From contig JAJGOT010001054.1 of the NCBI GenBank assembly GCA_022457155.1, forward strand, positions 15,001 through 79,000: 64,000 bases of DNA, in the 5' to 3' direction. Shown one piece after another: positions 17,376 through 32,300 of the stretch. The notes beneath the pieces were generated by a model. The model was given only the letters and a program-made list of their open reading frames with translations. It ran no database searches and was not told the DNA's origin. Position numbers and translations under genes: made by a program. Source of the stretch: Cladopsammia gracilis (lineage: Eukaryota; Cnidaria; Anthozoa; Scleractinia; Dendrophylliidae). Position 1 is the first letter of the stretch. Each line of letters starts with the position of its first letter.

Positions 17376-20300
17376 CTGAAGAAAGAAAAAAAAACATTAA
17401 TATCTAGCACAGTAAATAAGCATAACAAATTGTCAACAATACGGACACTCGAGATCAGCTTTGAAGGTGTTTATTTTTGCGGAAGCTTAGTGAAGTTACT
17501 AAGTTACGGCAGGAAACAACTCCGCGTGTCCATTAGAGGAATATCTGTAGCTCCAGCCCAGTAAATAAGCCCAGTAAATAAACCCAGTAAATAAGCATAA
17601 CAAATTGTCAACAATACGGACACTCGAGATCAGCTTTGAAGGTGTTTATTTTTGCGGAAGCTTAGTGAAATTACTAAGTTACGGCAGGAAACAACTCCGC
17701 GTGTCCATTAGAGGAATATCTGTTTTAGAAACAAATTAAGTAAAGGGCGGAAATTCTGCTACTTCATTCAGATGCATGAATATGGAGTAACAGCTGAAGT
17801 ATTCATCTCATAGAAAAAAAACTAACTTCACAGTTGATTTGTCAACCAACCTGCTAAGGCCATAGCTATTTTAAACTCATCTTTGAGCATTTGTAGAACT
17901 GCAGTAACACCCTCCTCTCCCTGAAACACACAAGATAACATCTTTGAAAACCTGTTAGCGGGAAACGACAAAAATGTCTTGGGTGCTGTTTTTTTGACAG
18001 TTATGTAATATAGTGATTGTTCTCGATAACGTAACCGACTTAAAAGAAAACGTTTAAAATTGTTTTTTGGAAGTGTACACTCTGCCATGAAAATCACTTG
18101 ACTGGGTGAATAAAGAAAGCTAAGGTACACTTGTTTACAAAAACTATCAGTCTTAGTTTTCCTCTTGCATGCAAGCTGAAATATCTAATTTGTACCACTG
18201 CTATTTTACGTCATTTATTGAATTAATCACTCTTGACAACGATCGATTGCTTTTAATTTTATCTTGGTAAGGAATAAAGAAGAGAGGTATATTGTACCTT
18301 ACAAGCAAGTCCCCAGATAATAGGCCGTCCTACAAACACTGCTCGAGCCCCCAAAGCAAGGGCCTTTAGAACATCAGTTCCTAGTCTCACGCCACCGTCC
18401 AAATACACCTCGACCCCAGTTCCTTGAACGGTCTTCACTATCTCGGGTAACACATCAATCTGGCAAAAAAAAAAAAAATACAATTTTAATCGTTATTTTA
18501 AAGAATTGAAAATAAGGGAGAAAGAAAAGATCAACAAGTATTATACATACAGTGGCCGGGACACCATCTAACTGCCGACCTCCATGATTTGAAACAAGAA
18601 TTCCTTGCACCCCATGCTGCACTGCGAGACGAGCATCTTCCGGTGTTAATATTCCCTTGATAATGATAGGAAGTGACGTAATCGAACGGATCCAATCAAA
18701 TATCTTCCAGTCAACACTGCAGTCCAATGAAGCAATAATATGTGCATCTAACTCAGCGTTGTTTTTTAATCCTGTCTTCTGCTGAACAGACGAGAAATTA
18801 GCGTACTTCAAATGCTCTGGCAGATGAAATGTCGCCCTTCCTTTGTGTCTGCCGTGCAGTGGACAGTCAACCGTTAATAAAACAGCTCTGTATCCTACTT
18901 TTTCAGCTCGTTTTAATACCGTCTCCATAAAATGGCGGTCAGTGTACAACTGCATCTGAATAAACTTGACTGTGTTTGGAGATTCCCGGGCCACGTCCTC
19001 TAAGGCGGTATTGGAGTATAAACTTAAACCCATCGCTGTACCCACCGATGTTACCGCTGAAACCAAATGAATCGAACCATGCAAAACATTACACAATGTT
19101 ACCATATCGGTCAGTGTAAAACACAGACTGCAGACCGGGGGTAAAATGCAGACTGAGGGTAAAATAAAATATTAATAGCCCTAACCCTAACCCTAACCCT
19201 AGTCTGCAGTCTGCATTTAACCCCCGGTCTGCAGTCTGCGTTTTACACTGACCGATATGGTAACATTGTGTAATGTTTTGCATTAGCCCCCAGTTTCGCG
19301 CGGCCATTATCCGTTCGCTAATGTTTTTTCGTTTCTCGCTCGACGGACTAAGCTGGGAAAGAGAGACTGCTCGTAGTCTACCTGAATATAAGAACCTAGA
19401 TTTTTCGAAGTCAGGCTAAACGGGTCTTATATTTTGAGGTAGTTATTGACAATTCAGGCTAATTACTCATGCGCGAAGCGGCATGAGGTAAGGTTTCGGC
19501 TCCGTTTTTCTTGTTACTTTTATTATTTTTATTTTTTGTGTCACGATTTTGCATGCAAATTTATGCACGCATATTTTAAATTGTACACTTCCGGTTCATA
19601 GCTTTGCCACTACACTTCCTGTTTAGTGACTTCCGGCTACTCTCACTTCCGGTTAAAGAGCGTTACTCAAGTGTTACGACAGCGTCTCCTACAACCCTAC
19701 TTACATTAGCAATGTTCTTTTTTGGTATATATATAAGACATAGAAGAATCATTCCCTTCATTGTGGTACAGCCTTCATTTCCAAAACAATCAATAGTAAA
19801 CAACGTGGTTTGCAGGAACGATGACTGAATAAAAGGAGTACTCTTCGCCATGTCGGACATCTTCTTATCTTCTTATCATCTTCTTAACTTACTTACGCAT
19901 GCGCATGAGTATAGGCTGCTGGGAGCCTCTTGTTAGGTTCTTAAATAGGTTCTTAATTCTTAAGGGGAGATTTAATTGTTGTCGACCAAAAAATAGACTA
20001 CAAGCATGGGTGTGGCCCTTTAATTGCAATATCATTAATAAAAAATATGCTTATCAGGACTACATGCTTTATAATCCTGCATAATTATTGTAACTTTCAA
20101 ACCCAACATGACAAGTGAATCATCACAAATCTCAGTAGAGAGTAAATGTGAATGAAGATATTTTTTATACAAGAAGTTTTAACAGAAATTTATATATTAT
20201 AGTCTCACATTTTGACCATCATAATTCAGTTGATTCTTTCAGATAAGAACCTGTTTTACTTAGCCAGGCTAAACAGGTTCTTATATTTCTGGTTATTGAA

Positions 20301-23300
20301 ATGCCAAATTAGAGTCTGCAGGTTGTAAATCTACTAGGTTCTTATATGTGGGTTTTACTGTAGTACATTGTACATGTTTATAAATACGTGGCTCTGGAAT
20401 ATGGTATAGGCTCGATGCTTTCTTAAAAATCCTTTCAATACTATGGAGCTGAAAGATTTGATTGGGGCTGCAGGAGTTAAAACAAACAAGAAAATAGGAG
20501 CGATTGATTCAACTGATAATAATTTGAAAGTTTGATGCTAATGTAAAAGCCTTAGCAACAAGAGGTAAATATTTTTGTTATGTTTATTTGTGTCTTAGTG
20601 TGTTATTTTTGGAAGACTGACTGACTGACTTTTCAGACTTCTTGATTGTTCAGTTTGTTTTGATTCCGAATTGAATTTCTTTTTTAATTAATATTTTCAC
20701 ATTTTGCATTCACTTATTGAATGTCTTATGGAACGAACCACTTGCCATCAAGGGATTCTCTGTCATTGTACCATGATTTTTTTTCTTGAAAGCCTGTGAT
20801 GTGTTGAATAATAAGAATGAATATATGGAATAATTTTAAATAAACTGAAAAAAGGAAATAAATGAAATTAAACTAAATGATGTAATTAATGTAATTAAGC
20901 TTAACAATTATTGGGTTCGGTTTTCAAATGATAGCGAGAATCGTATATCAAGACGAAGGTTTGTGTTATCTGGCAATGCCGAAACCTGGGGCGGATAACA
21001 TAAACAGAGGCCTTGATACTCTCGCTATCATGCGAAAACCGAATCCAATAATTGATTTATTATACATTTAAAACAATAATTCATATTTTCGGCCTTGCAG
21101 TTAAGAGACCCCAGTCTTTCTTCCCTCACATTAATTAACAATACGCTTACCTCTAACAGTGGCTAGTTCACCATCAGGATGTGCCATTGCTTGATATGCA
21201 GTTGGTGAAACACAGATGGGCATGCTTAGCTTATGACCCAGGACTGTCACTGAGATGTCTTGATTGGAAACATCTCGCAGCATTTGTGGCCGTAGCTTAA
21301 TCCTAAAACAAAACAAATAAATTTCTTGAACAACGAAACGGCTAAAAGAAAGAATGGCAACAACAAAAACCTTTATTTGTACTCTTGCCTAACAGAAAAT
21401 GTTATAAATAATTTATTAAAATGTATTAATTAAAAATACAATTAGATTGTTAGCTGCCTGGAATAACCATACGGGCTAGGGAAGCCAGGCGGCCAACTGT
21501 TCTAAGTATTATATTTAATTACAAAATTAAAGGTCAGCAAGAATATAATGTAGCTATTTACACACCAACCATTCCAATCGGTACCTTGGCTAGCCCTGGA
21601 GGTATGTTCTCTAAATAACAAGAGTGGAATAAATCGCATAAACGTCGCTCGCCGGCTTTCACTAAAGATAAACTTCTGGCACCCAGGGTATCCAATTGGC
21701 AGATCTTCAAATTCATTGCTCTGATGTCCTGTCCTCTTGCCCATAATTAGTATTTTGGCGTACTAAAAAAAAATTACCACCCCCAGCGGGCCAGGCTGTT
21801 CTTTTAGGTGAGTGGCTTTAATAAGTTCATTCCAAATCAGTGTGTACCTTAGTTATCTCCATTCCTGTTAGGACTAGTTTAGAGTCACTCTAAAGAAACA
21901 TTTCCTTGTTCTCTTGTCATGTAGTGTATTAGCTTGCTAAAAAACTGACCCACTAGGACTACCGTGACTACCATAACCACTGTGACCAACATGACCACCG
22001 TGACCACCATTACTACCATGACCACAACATGTATGATCACCGTGATTACCATAACCACCGTGACCACCATTACTACCGTGACCACTACATGTATGATCAC
22101 CGTGATTACCATAACCACCGTGACCACCATTATTACCGTGACCACTACATGTATGATCACCGTGATTACCATAACCACCGTGACCACCATTACTACCGTG
22201 ACCACTACATGTATGATCACCGTGATTACCATAACCACCGCGACCACCATTACTACCGTGACCACTACATGTATGATCACCGTGATTACCATAACCACCG
22301 CGACCACCATTACTACCGTGACCACTACATGTATGATCACCGTGATTACCATAACCACCGTGACCACCATTACTACCGTGACCACTACATGTATGATCAC
22401 CGTGATTACCATAACCGCCGTGACCACCATTACTATCGTGACCACTACATGTATGATCACCGTGATTACCATAACCACCGTGACCACCATTACTACCGTG
22501 ACCACTACATGTATGATCACCGTGATTACCATAACCACCGTGACCACCATTACTACCGTGACCACTACATGTATGATCACCGTGATTACCATAACCACCG
22601 TGACCACCATTACTACCGTGACCACTACATGTATGATCACCGTGATTACCATAACCACCGTGACCACCATTACTACCGTGACCACTACATGTATGATCAC
22701 CGTGATTACCATAACCACCGTGACCACCATTACTACCGTGACCACTACATGTATGATCACCGTGATTACCATAACCACCGCGACCACCATTACTACCGTG
22801 ACCACTACATGTATGATCACCGTGATTACCATAACCACCGCGACCACCATTACTACCGTGACCACTACATGTATGATCACCGTGATTACCATAACCACCG
22901 TGACCACCATTACTACCGTGACCACTACATGTATGATCACCGTGATTACCATAACCGCCGTGACCACCATTACTATCGTGACCACTACATGTATGATCAC
23001 CGTGATTACCATAACCACCGTGACCACCATTACTACCGTGACCACTACATGTATGATCACCGTGATTACCATAACCACCGTGACCACCATTACTACCGTG
23101 ACCACTACATGTATGATCACCGTGATTACCATAACCACCGTGACCACCATTACTACCGTGACCACTACATGTATGATCACCGTGATTACCATAACCACCG
23201 TGACCACCATTACTATCGTGACCACTACATGTATGATCACCGTGATTACCATAACCACCGTGACCACCATTACTACCGTGACCACTACATGTATGATCAC

Positions 23301-26300
23301 CGTGATTACCATAACCACCGTGACCACCATTACTACCGTGACCACTACATGTATGATCACCGTGATTACCATAACCACCGTGACCACCATTACTACCGTG
23401 ACCACTACATTATTACCGTGACCACTACATGTATGATCACCGTGATTACCATAACCACCGTGACCACCATTACTACCGTGACCACTACATGTATGATCAC
23501 CGTGATTACCATAACCACCGTGACCACCATTACTACCGTGACCACTACATGTATGATCACCGTGATTACCATAACCACCGTGACCACCATTACTACCGTG
23601 ACCACTACATGTATGATCACCGTGATTACCATAGCCACCGTGACCACCATTACTACCGTGACCACTACATGTATGATCACCGTGATTACCATAACCGCCG
23701 TGACCACCATTACTACCGTGACCACTACATGTATGATCACCGTGATTACCATAACCACCGTGACCACCATTACTACCGTGACCACTACATGTATGATCAC
23801 CGTGATTACCATAACCACCGTGACCACCATTACTATCGTGACCACTACATGTATGATCACTGTGATTACCATAACCACCGTGACCACCATTACTACCGTG
23901 ACCACTACATGTATGATCACCGTGATTACCATAACCGCCGTGACCACCATTACTACCGTGACCACTACATGTATGATCACCGTGATTACCATAACCACCG
24001 TAACCACCATTACTACCGTGACCACTACATGTATGATCACCGTGACTACCATAACAACCGTGACCACCATTACTACCGTGACCACCGTGACTACCATAAC
24101 CGCTGTGACTATCATTTAACCACTGTGACCACCATTACCAATCAAAGGGCTCTTAAAGCCATCTCGTTAATGCGTTAGAACGTGAGGTTAACAAAAAAGA
24201 AGAATCTTGATTGGGGGGGGGGAGGGGGTAAAATTGAATGTTCATTCTTTCCGAAAAGTACATACGCGACAAAGATTTTATGTACAAGGCAATAATGTCA
24301 TTTTATTCCGCGAAACATTTAGTTATTGAAGCAACGGATGAACAGGGATGAAGTTCACTTTACAGTAGAACAGAAAGTGGAGTCTTGCTAAATAAAGAAC
24401 GTAAAGGCTACGGTATGAAGGCTTTAAAATTCATTTGCCGGTGACTGCAGAAGTGGTTAGAACTAGTGGAGGTTCATCAACGGTTTTTGACTGTGAAATG
24501 AGTGGTTGTAAGTGAATGTTATAAATAGCATTGTTGTGATCATCTACTGGTGCATTTGTAGGACATAAATAGAAAATATTCATAGGATAATTTTTTTCTT
24601 TTGATTTTACATTAAGAACTCTTCGATTTAAAATGGGAATATCATGTTTAGTATGTTTTCCCTTTCTCATGCGATTAAGTAGCTCTGCAAATTTTTTGGC
24701 ATCTTTTTGTCTCATTATTTCTGAATTCAAACATGGTTGAAACTGGAAAACCTGAATGTCGTGTGTAAAATGTATTGCCTCTAATATGGAAAGCAGCTTT
24801 CCCAGTTGGAGCTGTTTTCAAAACTTTAATATCATCTGGATTTTCTCCTGCAATACTATTGAAATATTTGACTTATTTCACACAGAATTCAGAAAGTTTA
24901 CACTTATTTACACTGAAGCTGTGCCTAATAATATAATACTAAAAGTTAATAAATAATAAGAAATAATAAAATCTAAAATATACATAAGTAATTATATGAT
25001 CAATATAAATCCTAAAAACCTAATACAATCTAAAGCCTAACCGTAATGTAACCAATAATTCTTAACAAAACTTCTCACAGATTTCGAACATTTTACACTA
25101 TCATTTAAATCATTAAAAAGTTTGGCAGCTGAAAACGAAAAACTTCTATGTCCAGATTTAGAGGATATTTTACACAAATGGATATCAGAACATCTTCTAG
25201 TGTTATAATTATGTACTTCAGAATTAAGACAAAATAATTTCAGTAAGTAAGATGGGCAGAAACCATTAAGGCAACGAAAAACAGTTAAACATTTATGAAA
25301 AGCCCACCTTTCAGTTAAAGGAATCCAACCAAGTTCATTAAATAAAGTTTCAGAACTACTTTCCCTAACCATAGGCGTACGGGCCGGGGGGGGGCTGGGG
25401 GGGCTGCAGCCCCCCCAAATTTTGGGCAACTCAGATTTTTTGGGCAGCATGCAAGAGAAATTTGGGCAAAGCCAGTTTTTAAAGAACTTTCCATGTTCCT
25501 TTTTCTCGAAGAGATAGATGTTATCTACTTTAACCTGAAGTCGGCGTGGTAAAGCGAGTCAAATTCACACGAGACTGTGGTTGCCTAGCACGTGATTAGT
25601 TTCTGGTTATTAGTGAAGGGGATCATATGCTGATATACATATTTGTATTTTTTTGGTTGTTGGGCACTGTCTGCACTGTACTACTGGTGTGGGGTATTTC
25701 CAGTCGTGAATTAAGCCCTCGTAGGTGAACATGCGCAAAGACAAACGCAGCTGACACCGGAATCGCACCACCGTATTAACACTAACTATGTCCATCGACA
25801 AGTCCATCGACACTAACTAGTCCATCGTCAAGGTGCTGTCCGAGCTTGAGCTCAGGTTTAGCGGAAATGACCAGGAAATACTCTGTGTTTTGGGAAATAT
25901 CTGTCTCAGTGAAACACCTGATAAAGAAAGCTTCTCCCGCGTTGCTGATTTCCGAAGGCGACCCGACCAAATCCAAAGACAACCCGATCTATACCGAATA
26001 TGTCCGAAGATGTTCCGAATAATTCGGAAGTTTCCATGGACCCCAGACCTCCGTTTAATAACATCCAGTTGAAATCTTAATGTTCAGAACGATAAAAGCC
26101 TACAAAAAAGTGTCAAATTTTCATAAACGTAACTATACTGTGAATTGGATCATGCGATCAGTTAAGGCTGATAGCTCAAATCTGTAAGTTACATGTAGTT
26201 TGAGAAATTGCTCAAAATTAAGGCGTGAGTTGGCGTGAGATCGGATTTTTGGGCTCGCAGGCGAGAGACTCACGCCTAAGGCGTGAGACTTGGCAGGTAT

Positions 26301-29300
26301 AACTCTCTGGAAGCCGAGCAGAAAATATACACGGGTTTTCGTCATGTGCGCGGATTAGGCTACATGACTGTTTCAAAAATGCTGGAGACGATGCACGAGA
26401 ATGATCTATTTGATACGTTTACAGAGTTTTCTAATGTGGTACATATCCTTGCAGTACATTTGCAGTGATACTTGCTACATCGTGTTCTGCAGAACGATCA
26501 TTCAGTGTGTTGCGCAGATTGAAACCTTACCCGCAGTCAGTAACATCGCACTTATTAACATTGAAAGGGCATATGCCAACTCTGTAGTCAACAATGACAT
26601 GCATGGATCGGATCATTGACATTTTCGGCCGTCGAAATGGCAGAGACAGCTATTTCTTTTACGCTTTAGCGTGCACTATTAAGTTATGGAGCACGTGGGA
26701 AGTTTGGAGAGCACGAAAGAAGCGTAAGAGTTGCCCGAGGCGATAGCCTCATATCATAAATTCATATATGTAAGAATATTTTCACTTCTTATGTAGGCCT
26801 ATGTTAGTGCATCGTACGACCCTCGTTTCCTTGCGACTGTTTCATAAAAATTTGGGCAACTTGCGAGAAATTTTTGGGCAAATTGTTCACCGCCCCCCCT
26901 GGCAAAAAATTGCCCGTACGCCTATGTCCCTAACTTTTCTTTTAACATACTATTCTATACTATAACATACTTCTAACATACTATCATCTTCTAACATACT
27001 ATTACATAATCATGACACCTCAACATTTAATACCCATTTAAAATTGAAATAACTCTTTCATAAATCAAACCGTAATAGCAATGATTCAGTATTCCAGTGA
27101 CTACTAAAACAGGGACATTAACGTTAATTCTGCGCAAAAGTAAATCCATTGTATAATGCAATCAAATTAGGCCCCTCCACATATGCCGAATCTAATATAA
27201 ATGAGCAAAAACAACATATTTTGCCAGGAGCCATAGTCACCGAAAGAAACCGTGAGCGTTGGCTCCACGCATGCAAAGCCATATTAAAGACGTCTTGAGC
27301 TATTTTTCTCAGAAATTGCGCCACCATTGACGCAATGAGAGCGCCGGCACCTACTACCTTACAATATTTGGCGAGAATACATCGTATTTAGATGCAACCG
27401 TTCCAGTTTCTTTGCAATTTGGTTGGACCACATTTAGTACAACAAGACACAAATATGCGACGAGAGAGGCATGAAAATAGAACGCTTTTAATTTCCAATT
27501 TGACAGCCTTGTCTGATAAATGACCACAACTGGCTTCTCATTGGCTAAAATTAATTGCCAAATCGCTTAAGCTACCTGCTTTCGTGCCTTAAATTTAATG
27601 AGAGTTCAATTCAATTGAGCTGACTCGCTTTAATAACTTTAAGCGAGTTGAAAAGCAACTCTTTTCACGAAATTTTCGGTTGTCATTCGCTAATCGACCA
27701 CATCTAGTACAACAAGACGCAAATATGCGACAAGAAAGGCATGAAAATAGAACGCGTGCTTTATCTCCGATTTGACAGCCTTGTCGGATAAATGACCACA
27801 ACTGGCTTCTCATTGGCTAAAATTAATTGCCGACTCGCTTTCCTGCCTTAACTTTAAGCAACTTTTCACGAGATGTCCGGTTTTTACTCGCTAAGCGACT
27901 TCACTTAAATATATTTTAAAACATCGATCATTCATATATTCCATAGGGCCCGGTCTGTTAAATGTTGTTTGATGTTTAATATTTTTCTTGTAATTTATTC
28001 AGATGTGGATCGGCTGAAATATCTCTGTTTTCCGTTTTACGATTAGTGGTACGTCTGTTAGCGTTAAGTGGCAGTCCCGCTAAAAGCGGTCCGCTCGATT
28101 TCGCGACCAAAAATAGTTTTTCTTTATTTTTTGCTGGTCAAAAGGCTTTGGTACACATGTTTGAAATACACAATTCTTTTTTTTTTTTTTTTCAAATTCT
28201 TTATTTTCGCCCTGCTACAAGCAAGAAACGAATTCAGGCCGTCTCGGCCCTTTCGACGGTACTATAAGAAGCAAGGGCTGACAACTGCGTTGAAAAAGTA
28301 ACGCAACAATGGCATGATTGAGACCAAACCGAAAGTTTAAATGCAACTGCGGATAGGTATTTCGCCGTTATTGCGGATCGTCAGCACAGTGTAGCAACAA
28401 GTTCGAGTAACTAACCTGACTGAGTTAGCACTTTCAAAAATGTCCACTTGGTTTTAAACTCCGGATATGACCCTGTCCACGTGTACAGCTTATGCCATAC
28501 ACAATGAACAAAACAGTTGAGAAAATCATGCCACTGTTGCAAAACTATCTGCCAGCGAGAACATGGCCAAACCATGTGAAAAAACTGACGCAACATAATG
28601 GATGTTTCTACGTAGCGCGCCTCTCAAAAACCATCAATTTTAGTCTCCCGATCACCGTCGAAACCCGGGGGGACTCCCATATGAAAGGGGCGGGGATGCT
28701 CGTCGTCTCGCTTAGGGGTGTAAATTTCGGATTTTGGTCTCGCTTAGGGTGTTCTGGGCAAAACGCCATTATATTTTGCCGTCAAAGTCTCGTTTAGGGT
28801 TGCACGCGAAGAAACATTAATAAAATACATTTGTCTGTGTTTTAAAATGGTCTCTTTTAGGGGTCAACAAAAGCTTGAGCCACACCCAGATTGGTCTCCT
28901 TTAGGGGTTTAATTCAAAATTTCCGACGGGCATCCCCGCCCCTTTCATATGGGAGTCTCCCCCCGGGCGTCGGTGGTGGGGGTGTTTCGCTGGGACCTAA
29001 GAACCTCTACCCCATCTCAGACCTAAAATTTCTATTTTTGCTACCCCATCTCAGACCATACAGTTAAATTCGGTAAAAGGCTCTTTATACAAAAAAGGGG
29101 TTTGTTTACACAAATTGACAGAATTAGGCGTCAAACCCATACACGCTCATTGAATCGACTTCTACAGGCACGGTTCCAGATGAAAAATGTACCGGGAAAA
29201 AAATGACAAAACACTTAATTCGAAAATTGAACGGAAAAGTATACCCCATCTCAGACTTAGTGGGCAAAACTAAGACCCCATCTCAGACCCAGAAGGTCAA

Positions 29301-32300
29301 AAACCCGACCCCATCCAGCGGCACATACCCGTATAGCTTATATATGGGAGACACCCCCCCCCCCCCGGATTTTTTTAGCTACTGCTAATTAGTATAGAGT
29401 TAAAATTTGGGTACACGGCAGTTAATTTGGGATAATACAGATCATTTGGAACCAATTTACGCATCTCTTTTCAAGCTAGCGATGCAAACATCTTAGTCAT
29501 ATAAGAAGGATACATACAAGACGGCACAAGACCACAAGTCATGAAATGTTTTCTTATCGCCGAAGGGCTAATAGATTGGAAGTCCGATGATCGGATTTCA
29601 CCGTGCAGCCTCGTCACATAATTTGTTGAATTTTAAGTCAAAATTTACATTTCTTGAATCAGTTTTTCACTTCCTAATGGAACATTGCCTTGTATTTATT
29701 GTATTTGAAGCGCACAAAACGTTCAAATCATCATCACCAATATTTGGGTATAGGGGTGCCGCTGAGGGTCTGAGACCCTGACCCTGTTTAGGACAAAAAA
29801 GAAACGAAAATACCTACCCTGTGTAGAACAACACCCTCTATTTTAGGACCCTGTCTAGGACACGACTCGTGCGTGGTTATTAATCTGAGCTTTAAAAAAA
29901 TAGTAGACGGATCTGAAACGAAAACGACTTCACCTTCGCATGAATATGCTAATCACGACAAGGGAAGTCACCACAAGCGCTACGTTAACTGGAACCATAC
30001 CCTGTTTAGGACAGACTCGCGTTAAATTATATACCCTGTTCAGGACAAAAATGCCAAAAACCATACCCTGTCCAGCGGCACGTCCCCGTATAGGTCATAT
30101 AAGGGAGTACCCCCACCCCCCCCCCCCCCCCTCGCGCCGGGTCACGCTCATACAAAGCCTTTGAGTTGACAGCAAACTTTGTCTGAGTCACGCACCCCTT
30201 CTTTCACAAAATACTAAATAAGCTTATAACATGTAAGCCATAACATCTTTAACAAATACATTACAAGTTATCTCAATTATAAACATCCTTGACATGACCT
30301 CGGTCAAAGTGATTGTTGACATATTACATCATGTTCTATTTCTCATTTAATTAAAATTGAAGTTTTCCAGCCTGTGTCATTCAAAATTGATTATGCTTTT
30401 AGCAGCAAATCTTATCACTGAAAGACCAATGAACGATAGAAGAAAATCACGTTTCATTAATGTTTCATGTACAATGTAATTGCTCACCTCAAATTCTCTC
30501 TTCTTACTCTTCGGGGCGTTATGTTATCACATAAACCATCCTTTTTTCCCAACAGACTAGAGATCCCAACGGCAGATGTCTACCCTTGGTTATTGGAAAC
30601 GGTCCCGTCAGCATAATTCGTTGAAATATCAGATTGCAAATGATCAATATGATCCAACAAAATTGAGGCAATACTTTCCCAAATTCTGCATGTATTACAA
30701 AGCAGAAAGTTTTCCACTAATTTAGGCTGCTCTATCTAGTGTAGAAACTCTCTTCTCTGCAGAATCGAGACATCTTTGTTCTCGCGCTTCGCGCTCGTGT
30801 CTCGCGCTACGCGCTCACGCCCCAAAACCCGCTTGAGCGCCCCCAATAACGCCTGTTATGCAGGCTTGATTATCGCCGAGACAAGACCGAGAAGAATGGC
30901 TCGTTTTAGGCGTATTTGTCTCATTCAATACAGGCCGTAAAAATCACTTCAGGCCGGATTCTCGCTATGTCATTCCGGCTATAATTTTTCGTACGGGTTT
31001 CACCCATTTTAATCTATTAATACCAGCTACGAAAAGCGCGTGAAGCATTTCTCATAGACAAAGCAAAGACGTTAGAACCACTTGGAATCAACAGACGCGA
31101 CGAACTTCATTAACTTTCTCATCACTAGTCAGTTTAGTTTATCACCCGTCAAACCCTTCACCAATCATATTCATTGTTTTTGTTATTCTTCGAGTTTTTT
31201 CAAAACCACTTGTATAACGGTTTTACAGTTGTAATCATTTATAGTGCTAGCCCCAGAAGAAGCTTTGTTTTGCAAAGCGAAATATTGGGCACTATTATAT
31301 TCCACTTTTATTTTATTTTATTTGCTTCTGCTTCTGCTTCTGTTTTTCTGCCGTAAGGATCAGTTTGCCGTTTTTTTCCTTCACGTACTATAGAAATAGG
31401 TCAGTGTCTTTTAAAACCTCTTTAAACGCTCACAAGACAATTCACCCTTCACGCTTTCCTCCTACACCACTATAAACGAATACCTTTTACACAAACAACC
31501 TTTTAATCAATTTATTAGCCTACGCACATGCGAATTTACTTCTCCTACACCACATATTACCTTATCTACTCTCAAATCTCCATAACTTGCGATATAGATC
31601 GTGTTTTGATTGGTTATTTCCAAATCACTGCGGTCAGTATATATTGGTGGGAGAGCCAGAACAATGGACTGTCTACAGGCGCTTATTTTTTTTCCTCCCC
31701 TCGTCTCGCGCTTCGCGCTCGTGTCGCACTTTGCGCGAAATGCTTCGCTCGCCCCGCTTGGCTCATAAAGCGCCTGTCATGCAGGCTAGGGTCTATTAAG
31801 TCACGATTTACTAAATTACTCTTTTAAACACGGATAAATCTCTGACACACAACTTCAAGGAATTATCCGCCTGCTTTACAAGAAGAACGACAAGTTAGAC
31901 TTGAAAAACTGGCAACCAATTTCTCTGTTAAACACAGATTATAAAATTTGTAGTAAAGTAATCAAACATGCGGGATTCCTGACCGCAGTATTTTTAAAAA
32001 CCTTTTTCTGATCCGGTGTGACGGAAGGTTTTGCCGGTGTTGGACTAAGGAAAGCCTTTAGGGGAATCGGCGCTTGATAACGGGGGAAAACTAACTCAAA
32101 TGGGCAACTCGCTTGCGAAGGAGAGCCGTCTCTCTCGGTAGGTACGGGATCAAACCACGAACTGGTACGCAACAGAAAGGCGATCAAGAAACCCGGCTGA
32201 CTTGCGGTTCCAACAGCGTTTATTCCTGACTTGTGACTTTACGATGTAATCCAACGATGTAATCAAACGATGTAATCCAACTAACAATTGCAAACTAGGT

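Noticed and set aside
19079..19283. True chromosome-end telomere
   Set aside because: Only three CCCTAA units, enclosed in a foldback inside a gene; not a terminal array.
21957..24135. CRISPR-like array
   Set aside because: The whole 60-bp unit repeats without unique spacers, the host is eukaryotic, and no cas genes are present.
21885..24178. Open frames of 506, 485, 696, 236 and 249 codons on both strands
   Set aside because: They run through the 60-bp minisatellite, whose period is a multiple of three; frames are open on both strands and the peptides are simple repeats.
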